A stretch of DNA of 47,252 nt. Origin: JAHHUA01 sp036635475 (GTDB lineage: Bacteria > Bacillota > Clostridia > Oscillospirales > Ruminococcaceae). Within the stretch, counting starts at the first letter, position 1; the number at the start of each line of letters is the position of its first letter. The translations under genes were made by a program, and so were the position numbers. Location of the stretch: the NCBI GenBank assembly GCA_036635475.1, contig JAVWQH010000015.1, positions 1-47,252 of the forward strand, read 5' to 3'. The notes below the pieces were generated by a model. It made no database searches and was not told the origin of the DNA. It saw nothing but the letters and a program-made list of their open reading frames with translations. Below are positions 15,852 through 24,891 of the stretch, one piece after another.

Positions 15852-17918
15852 GTGAAAAATTATGGGTCAATCAGCGAAAAATGCAAAAAAATGTTACATG
15901 GTGCGGACTATAATCCCGACCAATGGTACGATATGAAAGATATTATCGGTGAAGATGTGAGAATGATGAAACTTGCAAATTGTAATGTTGTTGCAATTGG
16001 TATGTTTTCTTGGGGTTCTCTCGAACCATCTGAGGGGAATTTCAATTTCCAATGGCTTGACGAAATTTGCGATACATTATATGAAAATGGTGTTTATGTA
16101 ATATTAGCAACTCCGAGTGGTGCAAAACCTAATTGGCTTGCCAAAAAATACCCTGAAGTTTTAAGAGTACAAAGTAATAGGGTAAGAAATCTGTTCGGTG
16201 AAAGACATAATCACTGTTATTCATCTCCAATTTACAGAGAAAAAGTTAAAATAATAAACGAAAAACTTGCCCTCAGATACAAAAATCACCCAGCATTATT
16301 AATGTGGCATATTTCAAATGAATTTGAGGGACAATGCCACTGTGAATTGTGTCAAGAAAAGTTCAGAGAATGGCTTAAAATCAAGTATGATAACGATATT
16401 GAAAAGCTTAATAAAGCGTGGTGGTGCAAATTTTGGAGTCATACATACACCGATTGGAGTCAAATTGAATCTCCATCGCCGAGAGGTGAAATGGAACTTC
16501 ATGGCTTGAACCTTGATTGGAATAGATTTGTGACACATCAAACATTGGACTATTGCAAATTTGAAATTGAAATTTTGCGAGAAATTACACCAAACATACC
16601 AATAACCACGAATTTCCACGATTATGTGTCACTGGAACGAGGGATTGATTACTGGAAATTTGCAGAATATCTTGATGTTATTTCGTGGGATAATTACCCA
16701 TATTGGCATAGTGAACACAGTGATTATGAAGAGGGAGCAAGGCGAGCATTTATTCACGACATTAATCGTGCATTAAAAAACGGAAAGCCATTTATGCTGA
16801 TGGAAAGTTCGCCAAGTGCAACAAATTGGCAGCCTGTTGCAAAACTAAGAAGACCGGGTATGCACGTTTTATCCTCAATTCAAGCGGTTGCACATGGTTC
16901 TGATACAGTGCAGTATTTTCAGTGGAGAAAAAGCAGAGGTTCGTCAGAAAAATTTCATGGAGCTGTTGTTGACCACTGCGGACACGAAAACACAAGAGTT
17001 TTCGGCGATGTTAAGCGAGTTGGCGAGTTGCTTTCAAAGATGGATAAAATCGTTGGAACTTCAGTTGAACCTGAGGTTGCAGTAATATACGATTGGGAAA
17101 ATTTCTGGGCAATTTCTGATGCACAAGGACCAAGACGTGAGAAAAAAGATTATTTCCTAACCTGTCAAAAACATTATGAAGCTTTTTGGAGTCAGTCAAT
17201 TCCTGTGGACGTTATTAATATGGATTGTGATTTTAACAAGTATAAAGTGCTGGTTGCACCAATGCTTTATATGGTACGTGACGGAGTTGGAGAGAGAATA
17301 AGCGAGTTTGTCAAAAACGGCGGTACACTTATAACAACATATTGGAGTGGAATTGTAAACGAAAATGACTTATGCTTTTTGGGAGGTTTTCCGGGTCCAA
17401 TCAGAGAAGTAACAGGAGTTTGGTCAGAAGAAATTGATGCACTCTATGATAATGATGTTAATTATGCTGTGATGAATAGCAATAATCTCAAATTAAGCGG
17501 AGAATACGAGGCGAGAATTTTCTGCGATTTAATTCACGAGGAAACTGCTGAAGTTTTGGCTACATATAAAACTGATTTTTATAAGGGAATGGCAGCATTA
17601 ACTTGCAATAAATTCGGAAACGGAAAGGCATATTATATTGCTTTCAGAAATAATGAAGAATTTTTAAAAGATTTTTACAAATCACTTGCCGAGGATTTAA
17701 AGCTTAAAAAATCTGTTGATATCCCATTGCCACAGGGTGTAAACGCACAAATGCGATATGATGATGTGAACAAATTTGTTTTTATTATGAATTTTACTGA
17801 TGAAATTAAGACAATCAATATTCCAAACAATACTTATAAAAATATTGAGAACAACGAGAAAGCTACAAATTTTGAATTAGAACCATATGGTGTGAAGATT
17901 TTCCAAGTGATTATATAG
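15852..17918 (+). CDS. Beta-galactosidase, glycoside hydrolase family 42
   Basis: A 688-residue GH42 enzyme that releases terminal beta-linked galactose. Seen: the N-terminal HGADYNPDQW; acid/base Glu157 in WHISNEFEG; a zinc-type cysteine set Cys122, Cys162, Cys164 and Cys167; nucleophile Glu318 in LMESSPS; then the Rossmann-like trimerisation domain and a small C-terminal beta domain. No signal peptide, so it acts in the cytoplasm on imported galactosides. Start is GTG after TAGGAGGT. It is divergent from galM-galK-galT, which would process the released galactose. No transporter or dedicated regulator is adjacent. GH42 enzymes often prefer short galacto-oligosaccharides over lactose. Confidence 0.95.
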   Translation: MKNYGSISEKCKKMLHGADYNPDQWYDMKDIIGEDVRMMKLANCNVVAIGMFSWGSLEPSEGNFNFQWLDEICDTLYENGVYVILATPSGAKPNWLAKKYPEVLRVQSNRVRNLFGERHNHCYSSPIYREKVKIINEKLALRYKNHPALLMWHISNEFEGQCHCELCQEKFREWLKIKYDNDIEKLNKAWWCKFWSHTYTDWSQIESPSPRGEMELHGLNLDWNRFVTHQTLDYCKFEIEILREITPNIPITTNFHDYVSLERGIDYWKFAEYLDVISWDNYPYWHSEHSDYEEGARRAFIHDINRALKNGKPFMLMESSPSATNWQPVAKLRRPGMHVLSSIQAVAHGSDTVQYFQWRKSRGSSEKFHGAVVDHCGHENTRVFGDVKRVGELLSKMDKIVGTSVEPEVAVIYDWENFWAISDAQGPRREKKDYFLTCQKHYEAFWSQSIPVDVINMDCDFNKYKVLVAPMLYMVRDGVGERISEFVKNGGTLITTYWSGIVNENDLCFLGGFPGPIREVTGVWSEEIDALYDNDVNYAVMNSNNLKLSGEYEARIFCDLIHEETAEVLATYKTDFYKGMAALTCNKFGNGKAYYIAFRNNEEFLKDFYKSLAEDLKLKKSVDIPLPQGVNAQMRYDDVNKFVFIMNFTDEIKTINIPNNTYKNIENNEKATNFELEPYGVKIFQVII

Positions 17919-18020
17919 CGACTATGAACAGACAAAACAATATAAGTTAGCATGTACGCAAGTGTATAAAATTAGATATATCATCATATTTATTAGTAAA
18001 ATAAGTTAAAAGATGGTGAT

Positions 18021-18725
18021 ATTATTAAAAAATCTCTATATATTTTTTTAGCACTTTTGGTAACTGTTTCAATTTGTGTTTTAAATGGGGGAAAATCATT
18101 AAATGTCATTGAAAACTGTGATGATTTTACCCCAACAAAAATTGTAATTGATGCAGGACATGGGGGATATGATGGCGGTGCAGTAGCACCTGACGGAAGT
18201 TTGGAAAAGGATATTAACCTTGATATTGCATTAAAATTCAAAGATTTACTGATTGCATCGGGTTTTGATGTTATAATGACAAGAGATGATGATGTTGGAC
18301 TTGATGATAAAAACGCAACAACAGTAAGAAATCAAAAAGTTACAGATATGAATAACAGATTAAAAGTTTTAAAAGATAATCCTGATGCAATTTTTATTTC
18401 AATACATCAAAATAAATTTCCAAATTCAAATATTAAGGGCGCTCAGGTTTTTTACAACAAAAAATCTGAGGAAAGCGAAAAATTAGCCGCTAGTACACAA
18501 CAGCAATTAATCAAAATAGTTGATAATGAAAATAGCAGAAAGCACAAATCCTCAGGTGCAGAATATTTTTTGTTGGAGTATTCTTCAAATGTTGGTATAA
18601 TTGTTGAGTGCGGTTTTGTATCAAATGAAGATGAACTGATAAAAATAAAAGATGAAGAATACCAAAAAAAAATAGCAATTGCACTTTTATCGGCAATTTA
18701 TTCATATTTAAGTTTGGAACAATAA
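18021..18725 (+). CDS. cwlD: N-acetylmuramoyl-L-alanine amidase CwlD (spore cortex)
   Basis: Amidase_3 enzyme of about 234 residues. It strips peptides from spore peptidoglycan so that muramic-delta-lactam can form. Zinc-site motifs are visible: IDAGHGGYDGG, GSLEKDINL, IFISIHQN and the catalytic GIIVECGF. No ATG or GTG gives a whole protein. Starting at TTG 18057 would cut the N-terminal membrane anchor (KKSLYIFLALLVTVSICVL). The frame is open upstream, and ATT at 18021 directly follows GGTGAT, just as ATG follows GGTGAT at the phosphorylase gene, so I start there (ATT 18024 is possible). The gene stands alone with a terminator. Family assignment is secure; the start is inferred. Confidence 0.88.
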   Translation: MIKKSLYIFLALLVTVSICVLNGGKSLNVIENCDDFTPTKIVIDAGHGGYDGGAVAPDGSLEKDINLDIALKFKDLLIASGFDVIMTRDDDVGLDDKNATTVRNQKVTDMNNRLKVLKDNPDAIFISIHQNKFPNSNIKGAQVFYNKKSEESEKLAASTQQQLIKIVDNENSRKHKSSGAEYFLLEYSSNVGIIVECGFVSNEDELIKIKDEEYQKKIAIALLSAIYSYLSLEQ

Positions 18726-18737
18726 AATACAATAATT

Positions 18738-18780
18738 AAAACAGCTGAATTCAAAAATCAAAAATTCGGCTGTTTTTTAT
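18738..18780 (+). terminator. cwlD terminator
   Basis: AAAACAGC(T)GAATT pairs with AAATTC(G)GCTGTTTT across a short loop, followed by a T-run, 12 bases after the cwlD stop. Confidence 0.8.
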
Positions 18781-18873
18781 TAATGCTTGAATTTAATACT
18801 TTAGAAATTATTAGTAAACAAAGAAAATATGGGTAAAATAATCCTACACTAATATTTTTAAAGGGAGATAAAT

Positions 18874-19578
18874 ATGGAATATTTTAAGATAATGCTTACA
18901 GCTTTGGGTTCTGCTGTTGCACTATTTATACTGACAAAAATTATGGGTAAACGTCAAATGTCCCAGCTTAATATGTTCGATTATATTAATGGTATAACAA
19001 TAGGTTCTATAGCTGCGGAAATGGCAACATCATTGGAAAATGACTTTACTAAGCCATTACTTGCAATGGTGGTTTACACAGTAGTATCGGTAGTTATTTC
19101 ATTCTCGTGTAATAAATCAATAGTATTGCGAAGAATTTTAGATGGAAAATCAATAATATTAATGAATAATGGAAAAATATACGCAGACAATCTACAAAAA
19201 GCACATTTGGATATAAATGAGTTTTTAGTACAATGCCGAATAGACGGATATTTTAATATTGCAGATATTCAAACAGCTGTTTTAGAAACCAATGGTAAAA
19301 TAAGTTTTCTCCCAATGGCAGATAAAAGACCGATTAGTCCGTACGATATGAACATCAAACCACTTGAAGAAAAAATGGTGTTAAATGTTATTATCGACGG
19401 AAATATAATGGAAGAAAACCTCAAATATACAGGAAACAACAGAAATTGGCTTGATAAACAACTTGAACATCAAAAGGTTAAAGCCAATGAGATTATATTG
19501 GCAACTTGCGATGTGCAAAATGAACTTAAAGTATATAAAAAAGATAATTCCAAAAATAATTATGACCCATTTCAATAA
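18874..19578 (+). CDS. DUF421 (YetF-like) membrane protein
   Basis: A 234-residue protein of the YetF/YdfS/YkjA group. Seen: three N-terminal membrane segments in the first 90 residues (starting near LGSAVALFILTKIMGKRQMS, with the conserved QLNMFDYINGITIGSIAAEM), then a DUF421 cytoplasmic domain containing LMNNGKIYADNL and CRIDGYFNIADIQTAVLETN. In spore formers such proteins are linked to spore germination or the spore membrane. The biochemical activity is not established. It lies between cwlD and radA as a single gene. A ribosome site AGGGAG precedes ATG. Confidence 0.88.
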   Translation: MEYFKIMLTALGSAVALFILTKIMGKRQMSQLNMFDYINGITIGSIAAEMATSLENDFTKPLLAMVVYTVVSVVISFSCNKSIVLRRILDGKSIILMNNGKIYADNLQKAHLDINEFLVQCRIDGYFNIADIQTAVLETNGKISFLPMADKRPISPYDMNIKPLEEKMVLNVIIDGNIMEENLKYTGNNRNWLDKQLEHQKVKANEIILATCDVQNELKVYKKDNSKNNYDPFQ

Positions 19579-19641
19579 AATTTTATAGCATAATTATAAT
19601 CAATAAAAATGTTTGTTATAATATATTTAGATGTTTCTCCC

Positions 19642-19670
19642 TTGATAATAGTGATAAATAGTTATATAAT
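19642..19670 (+). promoter_or_regulatory. Sigma-A promoter of radA
   Basis: TTGATA (19642-19647) and TATAAT (19665-19670) with a 17-base spacer, about 58 bases upstream of the radA start. Confidence 0.75.
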
Positions 19671-19727
19671 CAAGTGATATATTGAATAATAAATTTTGAA
19701 ATAAAGTCTTAAATGGAGGTAAAAATA

Positions 19728-21107
19728 ATGTCAAAAATCAAATCAACATATATTTGTAATCATTGTGGCTATGAAACTTCAAAATGGTTGGGAAAATGTC
19801 CGGAGTGTAACGAATGGAACACTTTTGAAGAAACATTAAAGGCACCTCCAATAGAAAAAAACAAGATGTTACCATCAATTCAAACATCAAATTTATCTGT
19901 ATTTTCAATTAATGATATAGATTCCAATGAAGACGACAGATATGACACAGGTATTGGTGAGCTTAACCGAGTATTAGGTTCAGGTATTGTAAAAGGTTCT
20001 GTTGTTTTATTGAGCGGTGACCCAGGAATTGGTAAATCAACAATACTGCTGCAAATGAGTGCTAATTTATCCAAAAGTGAAAAAGTCCTTTATGTCACAG
20101 GTGAGGAAAGTCCACGTCAAATTAAAATAAGAGCACAAAGACTGGGCGTTGACAGTGATAATTTATTGATTGCATCTACAACCGATATTGAACAAGTTAT
20201 TTTGACAATTGAAACGCTCAGACCGTCAGTTGTTGTTGTTGACTCAATCCAAACAATGTATTTATCTCAGCTACAATCGTCCGCAGGAAGTATAACTCAA
20301 GTTAGAGAGTGTACTCAAAGACTTATTTTTTGTGCAAAAGGAAATGAAATTCCTATATTTATTGTAGGTCACGTCAACAAAGATGGTGCAATAGCAGGGC
20401 CGAAAATAATGGAACATATGGTTGACACAGTTTTATATTTTGAGGGAGAAAAAAGTTTGGCATATAGAATACTTCGTGCGGTTAAAAACAGATATGGTTC
20501 AACCAATGAAATCGGGGTTTTTCAAATGTCGGATTTAGGATTGGAAGAAGTGGAAAATCCGTCAGCAATGTTGTTGTCAGGACGGCCACAAAATGTTTCG
20601 GGGAGCTGTATTGCTTGCGTTATGGAGGGAAGTCGACCGATTTTGGCAGAGGTGCAAGCACTTGTTTCAAAAACAGCATTCGGTACTCCAAGACGTACCT
20701 CAACAGGTTTTGACTACAATCGAACTGCATTATTACTTGCAGTTTTAGAAAAAAGATGTGGCTATTTCTTTGGAAATATGGACGCATACATAAACGTTGT
20801 TGGAGGGTTAAGGCTCGACGAACCGGCGGCAGATTTACCAGTTGCGATGGCAGTTATTTCAAACTTAACAGGAAAAGTCGCCTCATCTGATATGGTTGCG
20901 TTTGGAGAAATCGGATTGGGTGGAGAAATAAGAACAGTCACTAATATGCAAATAAGAGTTAATGAGGCATATAGATTAGGATTTAAAAAATGTATTGTGC
21001 CGAGTTTTGCAGTTTCAAAAATAAGGATTGAAGCAATGCCTGATATAGAATTAATTGGGGTTAGAACTCTTTCCGAGGCTTGCAAGTATTTGCAAAAAAA
21101 CGGATAA
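19728..21107 (+). CDS. radA: DNA repair protein RadA (Sms)
   Basis: A 459-residue RecA-like helicase that drives branch migration in recombination. Seen: an N-terminal zinc finger with Cys10, Cys13, Cys24 and Cys27 (CNHCGYETSKWLGKCPEC); Walker A GDPGIGKST; the RadA-specific VKNRYGSTNEIGVF; and a C-terminal Lon-protease-like domain lacking protease residues (DLPVAMAVISNLTGK, GEIGLGGEIR). Length is standard. Start chosen at ATG 19728 after GGAGGT; an in-frame ATG at 19713 overlaps that ribosome site. Monocistronic, with its own promoter and terminator. Confidence 0.97.
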   Translation: MSKIKSTYICNHCGYETSKWLGKCPECNEWNTFEETLKAPPIEKNKMLPSIQTSNLSVFSINDIDSNEDDRYDTGIGELNRVLGSGIVKGSVVLLSGDPGIGKSTILLQMSANLSKSEKVLYVTGEESPRQIKIRAQRLGVDSDNLLIASTTDIEQVILTIETLRPSVVVVDSIQTMYLSQLQSSAGSITQVRECTQRLIFCAKGNEIPIFIVGHVNKDGAIAGPKIMEHMVDTVLYFEGEKSLAYRILRAVKNRYGSTNEIGVFQMSDLGLEEVENPSAMLLSGRPQNVSGSCIACVMEGSRPILAEVQALVSKTAFGTPRRTSTGFDYNRTALLLAVLEKRCGYFFGNMDAYINVVGGLRLDEPAADLPVAMAVISNLTGKVASSDMVAFGEIGLGGEIRTVTNMQIRVNEAYRLGFKKCIVPSFAVSKIRIEAMPDIELIGVRTLSEACKYLQKNG

Positions 21108-21120
21108 CATAAAAATATTA

Positions 21121-21156
21121 AAATAAGTTTTGCTATATGCAAGGCTTATTTTTTTG
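21121..21156 (+). terminator. radA terminator
   Basis: AAATAAG..TTTGC pairs with GCAAGGCTTATTT, followed by a run of T residues, 14 bases after the radA stop. Confidence 0.75.
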
Positions 21157-21225
21157 CCCTAAAATTTAATAGTAGTTCTAAAATCGGACAAACCAAAATA
21201 TTAATTAGTAAATGGGGTGATGTGA

Positions 21226-22206
21226 ATGGAATTAATAATAAAAAAATATCTAGGCGATGATATAAGTCAAGCAATAGAAAAAATAAGCATAGATAAGAGA
21301 AATAATGTGCAAGAAATAAGGCTTAGAGCTGATAAACCGCTTTCAGTTGTTATAAACGCAAGGACAAGCTTTGTGGACGAAAACGGAACTTTGAGTGAGT
21401 GCAGTCAAAGTTCAAAAAAAATAAGTAAAGAAAGAATAGGAGAAATTTTCAGTAAGATGTGCCATTATTCTGTACATAGCTATGCAAGTCAAATTAAAAA
21501 TGGATACGTAACACTTGAGGGTGGACATAGAGTAGGGATTGGCGGAAAATATTTATCTAATGAGAAAACATCATTTGATATAAATGAGATTACATCTTTA
21601 AACATAAGAATTGCAAAAGAAATAAAAGGTTGTTCGGACGAAATATGCAAGGAAATTTTTGAAAATGGACTTGTTGGGACTTTGATTTTAGGAGCACCAT
21701 CAAGTGGTAAAACAACAATATTAAGAGATATTTCAAGGCAATTATCCTCGGGAAATATGGGAAGATTGTATAAAATTGCAGTTGTTGACAGCCGTAACGA
21801 AATCTCGGGGTTTGAAGATGAAAATATATGCTTTGACATTGGAAGTTGCAGTGATGTTTTGAGCGGTTGCAGTAAAAGCGATGGTGTGTTAAAAGCAATA
21901 AGAGTACTTTCACCAGATGCAATTATATGTGACGAAATGGGAACGCAGGAAGAGGTGGAAACAATAATAACTTCTCTTAACAGCGGAGTTAAAGTTATAA
22001 CCTCAGCTCACGCCTCATCAAAAGAGGAAATATTTAACAAGCGACAAATAAATATGCTGATAGGTTCAGGAGCATTTGAAAGGATTGTGCTTTTATCAGG
22101 CAGCGAAAAGCCCGGAACAGTTTTGCAATATGGAAGGGTGATAAGAAATGATAAAATTAGTGGGGGCATTAATGGCAGCATTGACTATAGCATTGATTGG
22201 AATTGA
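21226..22206 (+). CDS. spoIIIAA: Stage III sporulation protein AA (ATPase)
   Basis: A 326-residue secretion-type ATPase, the motor of the SpoIIIA-SpoIIQ channel between mother cell and forespore. Seen: Walker A GAPSSGKTT, the VVDSRNEISG stretch, the Walker B-like DAIICDEMG, and a conserved N-terminal segment with REIRLR-like VQEIRLRADKPL. The ribosome site GGGGTGAT is strong. First gene of a complete eight-gene spoIIIA operon, expressed in the mother cell in known species (sigma-E). I could not find a convincing sigma-E box. The 3' end overlaps spoIIIAB by 59 bases, more than usual. Confidence 0.96.
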   Translation: MELIIKKYLGDDISQAIEKISIDKRNNVQEIRLRADKPLSVVINARTSFVDENGTLSECSQSSKKISKERIGEIFSKMCHYSVHSYASQIKNGYVTLEGGHRVGIGGKYLSNEKTSFDINEITSLNIRIAKEIKGCSDEICKEIFENGLVGTLILGAPSSGKTTILRDISRQLSSGNMGRLYKIAVVDSRNEISGFEDENICFDIGSCSDVLSGCSKSDGVLKAIRVLSPDAIICDEMGTQEEVETIITSLNSGVKVITSAHASSKEEIFNKRQINMLIGSGAFERIVLLSGSEKPGTVLQYGRVIRNDKISGGINGSIDYSIDWN

Positions 22207-22654
22207 CAAAACGCATAAACTCACATTAAAAGTTACGCATCTTGAAAAACTTTGTTCAATGCTAAAATATATGGCAGATTTAATCAAAAACAACTTGCCT
22301 ACACTTGATAAAATCCTTAAAGAAATCGGGGATAATCAGTATTATAAAGTTATTGATTTTATTCCTAATGCAGAAAAATTGATTAGAAGTGGCGAGAGTT
22401 TTAAGGAAAGTTGGAAAAAGTCAATTTTGGAAAGTGAGATGCAAATTGATGAGGCTGACAGAAATTTAATAATCTCATTAGGAGAAATTCTCGGAAGATT
22501 TGACGGAGAAAGCCAAGAAAAAGAACTTTTAAATGTTGCAAGACTTTTAAATATAAGGCTTGATGAAGCAAGGGAGAAAAAAAGAAATTTTTCTCCAATA
22601 TATAAAACCATAGGTATATGTGGTTCATTGGCAGTATTTATACTATTGATATAA
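22148..22654 (+). CDS. spoIIIAB: Stage III sporulation protein AB
   Basis: A 168-residue protein with an N-terminal membrane segment (IKLVGALMAALTIALIGID), a helical cytoplasmic core and a C-terminal membrane segment (IYKTIGICGSLAVFILLI). This is the normal SpoIIIAB layout, related to type II secretion F proteins. The ATG at 22148 is preceded by AAGGGTGAT at good spacing and the N terminus matches the family, so the 59-base overlap with spoIIIAA is taken as real. Confidence 0.93.
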   Translation: MIKLVGALMAALTIALIGIDKTHKLTLKVTHLEKLCSMLKYMADLIKNNLPTLDKILKEIGDNQYYKVIDFIPNAEKLIRSGESFKESWKKSILESEMQIDEADRNLIISLGEILGRFDGESQEKELLNVARLLNIRLDEAREKKRNFSPIYKTIGICGSLAVFILLI

Positions 22655-22671
22655 AAAAAGGAGGGAACAAA

Positions 22672-22866
22672 ATGGACGTAGATTTAATTTTTAAGATAGC
22701 AGCTATTGGAATAATTGTTGCGGTTTTAAATCAAGTCTTAATAAGGTCAGGACGTGAGGAACAAGCAATGATGACGACACTAGCAGGATTAATAGTCGTT
22801 TTGATGATGATGATTCAGGAAATAAGTACATTGTTTACCACAGTTAAAACAGTGTTTCGCTTGTAA
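22672..22866 (+). CDS. spoIIIAC: Stage III sporulation protein AC
   Basis: A 64-residue, two-span membrane protein (MDVDLIFKIAAIGIIVAVLN onward, with the conserved SGREEQAMM loop). Start at ATG 22672 after AAGGAGGG. It is the smallest SpoIIIA channel subunit and its length is typical. It follows spoIIIAB by 17 bases. Confidence 0.95.
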   Translation: MDVDLIFKIAAIGIIVAVLNQVLIRSGREEQAMMTTLAGLIVVLMMMIQEISTLFTTVKTVFRL

Positions 22867-22880
22867 AAGGCGGTGGTTTA

Positions 22881-23270
22881 GTGGAAATAATAAAAGTTGT
22901 GGGAATTGGATTAATAGGGGCAACAATGGCTTTGTTACTTGGAGAATATAAGAAAGAACTAAGCCTTATGGTGACAATCGCAACAGGTATAGTAATAATG
23001 CTTATAATGCTTCAAAGTATAGAGCCGGTGCTGGAAGTAACAACGTCAATGTTTTCAAAAGCAAATATGGACAAAGATTATATAAGAGTTCTCTTGAAAG
23101 CATTAGGCATATGCTTTTTAACACAAATAGCGGTTGATGCTTGTAGGGATAGTGGAAATAGTGCAATAGCTTCTAAAATTGAAATGGCGGGTAAGATAGC
23201 AGTTTTATTTGTGGCATTGCCCTTGTTTTTATCTTTACTGGAGCTTGTGGGGACGTTGATATGGATATAA
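22881..23270 (+). CDS. spoIIIAD: Stage III sporulation protein AD
   Basis: A 129-residue protein with three to four membrane spans, the SpoIIIAD partner of SpoIIIAC. Seen: an N-terminal IIKVVGIGLIGATMALLLGE, and CRDSGNSAIASKIEMAGKIA in the conserved loop. The start is GTG after GGCGGTGG. It ends with a 10-base overlap with spoIIIAE, which suggests coupled translation. Confidence 0.94.
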   Translation: MEIIKVVGIGLIGATMALLLGEYKKELSLMVTIATGIVIMLIMLQSIEPVLEVTTSMFSKANMDKDYIRVLLKALGICFLTQIAVDACRDSGNSAIASKIEMAGKIAVLFVALPLFLSLLELVGTLIWI

Positions 23271-24409
23271 AAAAAGTTTTGTTTCTGGCAGTTACAATAA
23301 TTACGTTTTGTAGTTTAAATGTTGTTTCGTTTGCAAGTCAAACAAATAATCCAATAGAAATACTTGATTATGCAAATGAGATTGGAAAAGAAGCAATTGA
23401 TACAATTCCACCAAGTGCAAGAGAATTTTTATATGATATAAGTTCACAAGATATAACTATAAAATCAATTATAGAATTAGGGCCTAAGAAGATATGGGAG
23501 AATGTCAAATATTACATAAAAAATCTATCAGTAAAGCCGCTTAAAACGTTTTCAACAATAGCGGGATTAATCATTATATGCGCATTTATAGAGAGTGCAT
23601 CAGTGGAATTTATGGAAAAAAAGCTTTCCACAGTATTCAAAATGGTGTCGGTAATATGCCTTTCAACAACAATGGTAAATCCAATATTGAGCTGCATAAA
23701 AGATGGAGCAATGGCAATAGAAGAATGTTCAAATTTCATAAAAGTACTTGTTCCAACAATGGCATCAATACTCACAGTAAGTGGACAGCCAATTACTGCA
23801 ACGACATATAATGTTATGCTTTTGGCAGTATGTCAAGTTGTTTCGTTTATAGCAGGAAATGTAATTGTTCCATTGTTGTCAATATACCTTGCATTCTGTA
23901 TGGTGGGTTCGGCAATGGACGAAAAAAGTATGATTGCATTGGCAGGTGGCATAAAAAATATTGTTAATTGGGCATTAGGCTTAGTTATGTGCTTATTTGT
24001 TGGATTTTTGACATTGCAAACTTTTGTTGAAAGTGCATCAGATAATTTATCAATCAGAGCTACAAAGTTTATGATAACGAGTTTTGTGCCTGTTGTTGGC
24101 TCAGCACTTTCCGAGGCATTTGCAGTTACAAAAGGTTGTATGGGATTTATAAAGTCAGCAGTTGGAACATTTGGAACAGTGATAGTTGCAATATCATTTC
24201 TTCCGATATTAGTAAGGATATGCCTTTGGTATATAGTAATTCAGGTATCTTCATTTATAGGAGAAGTGTTAGGAGTTAATTCATTATCAGCTATGTTAAA
24301 AAGTTCAGGAAATGTTTTAGCATTGATATTGTCATTAATTTTAAGCTTTGTACTATTGACGATAATAACAACAACACTTATTTTAATGATGGGATTGGGA
24401 GGTACATAA
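23261..24409 (+). CDS. spoIIIAE: Stage III sporulation protein AE
   Basis: A 382-residue polytopic membrane protein. It has an N-terminal signal-like segment (VLFLAVTIITFCSLNVVSFA), a short extracytoplasmic stretch and about eight membrane spans. SpoIIIAE is the largest membrane component of the feeding-tube channel. Length and composition are typical. The stop overlaps the next start as TAATG. Confidence 0.95.
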   Translation: MDIKKVLFLAVTIITFCSLNVVSFASQTNNPIEILDYANEIGKEAIDTIPPSAREFLYDISSQDITIKSIIELGPKKIWENVKYYIKNLSVKPLKTFSTIAGLIIICAFIESASVEFMEKKLSTVFKMVSVICLSTTMVNPILSCIKDGAMAIEECSNFIKVLVPTMASILTVSGQPITATTYNVMLLAVCQVVSFIAGNVIVPLLSIYLAFCMVGSAMDEKSMIALAGGIKNIVNWALGLVMCLFVGFLTLQTFVESASDNLSIRATKFMITSFVPVVGSALSEAFAVTKGCMGFIKSAVGTFGTVIVAISFLPILVRICLWYIVIQVSSFIGEVLGVNSLSAMLKSSGNVLALILSLILSFVLLTIITTTLILMMGLGGT

Positions 24410-24891
24410 TGAATGATATAAAAAATTGGGCATTTACGTTATGTACAGCTTGTATCGTTGGTGGAATTGTGATGATACTTTCTCCAAACAAATATGAAAG
24501 GATATTGAAATTATTGGTGGGAACGGTTTTTTTGCTTTGTATATTTTATCCGATAAAAAATATTGTTCTAAGATTTAATACAGATAATATAATTTTAGAG
24601 GATAATAAATCACTGGAAGATAGCTGTAAAGAAAAAACAAAAGAAATATTTTTAAAAAGTGCCTCAGATAATATAAAAAATGTAATAATTGAGGAGCTTG
24701 CCAGCATAGATATTAAAGCAGATAGGATAATTGTTTTATTGGATTTAGATGATAAATTTAATGTTAATGTGATGAATGTAGAAATTGATTTTCCGTCACG
24801 TTATGAGGCTTCAGAAGAAAAAATAAAGTCAAGGCTGATAGAAAAAACGAAATTGAGCTATAATTTTAATTTTATAGGAGAAGATAAATGA
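24409..24891 (+). CDS. spoIIIAF: Stage III sporulation protein AF
   Basis: A 160-residue protein with two N-terminal membrane spans (FTLCTACIVGGIVMILS and LLVGTVFLLCIFYPIKN) and a soluble ring-building-motif domain facing the intermembrane space (KNVIIEELASIDIKADRIIV). This is the standard SpoIIIAF layout. It overlaps spoIIIAG by 4 bases (ATGA). Confidence 0.92.
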   Translation: MNDIKNWAFTLCTACIVGGIVMILSPNKYERILKLLVGTVFLLCIFYPIKNIVLRFNTDNIILEDNKSLEDSCKEKTKEIFLKSASDNIKNVIIEELASIDIKADRIIVLLDLDDKFNVNVMNVEIDFPSRYEASEEKIKSRLIEKTKLSYNFNFIGEDK

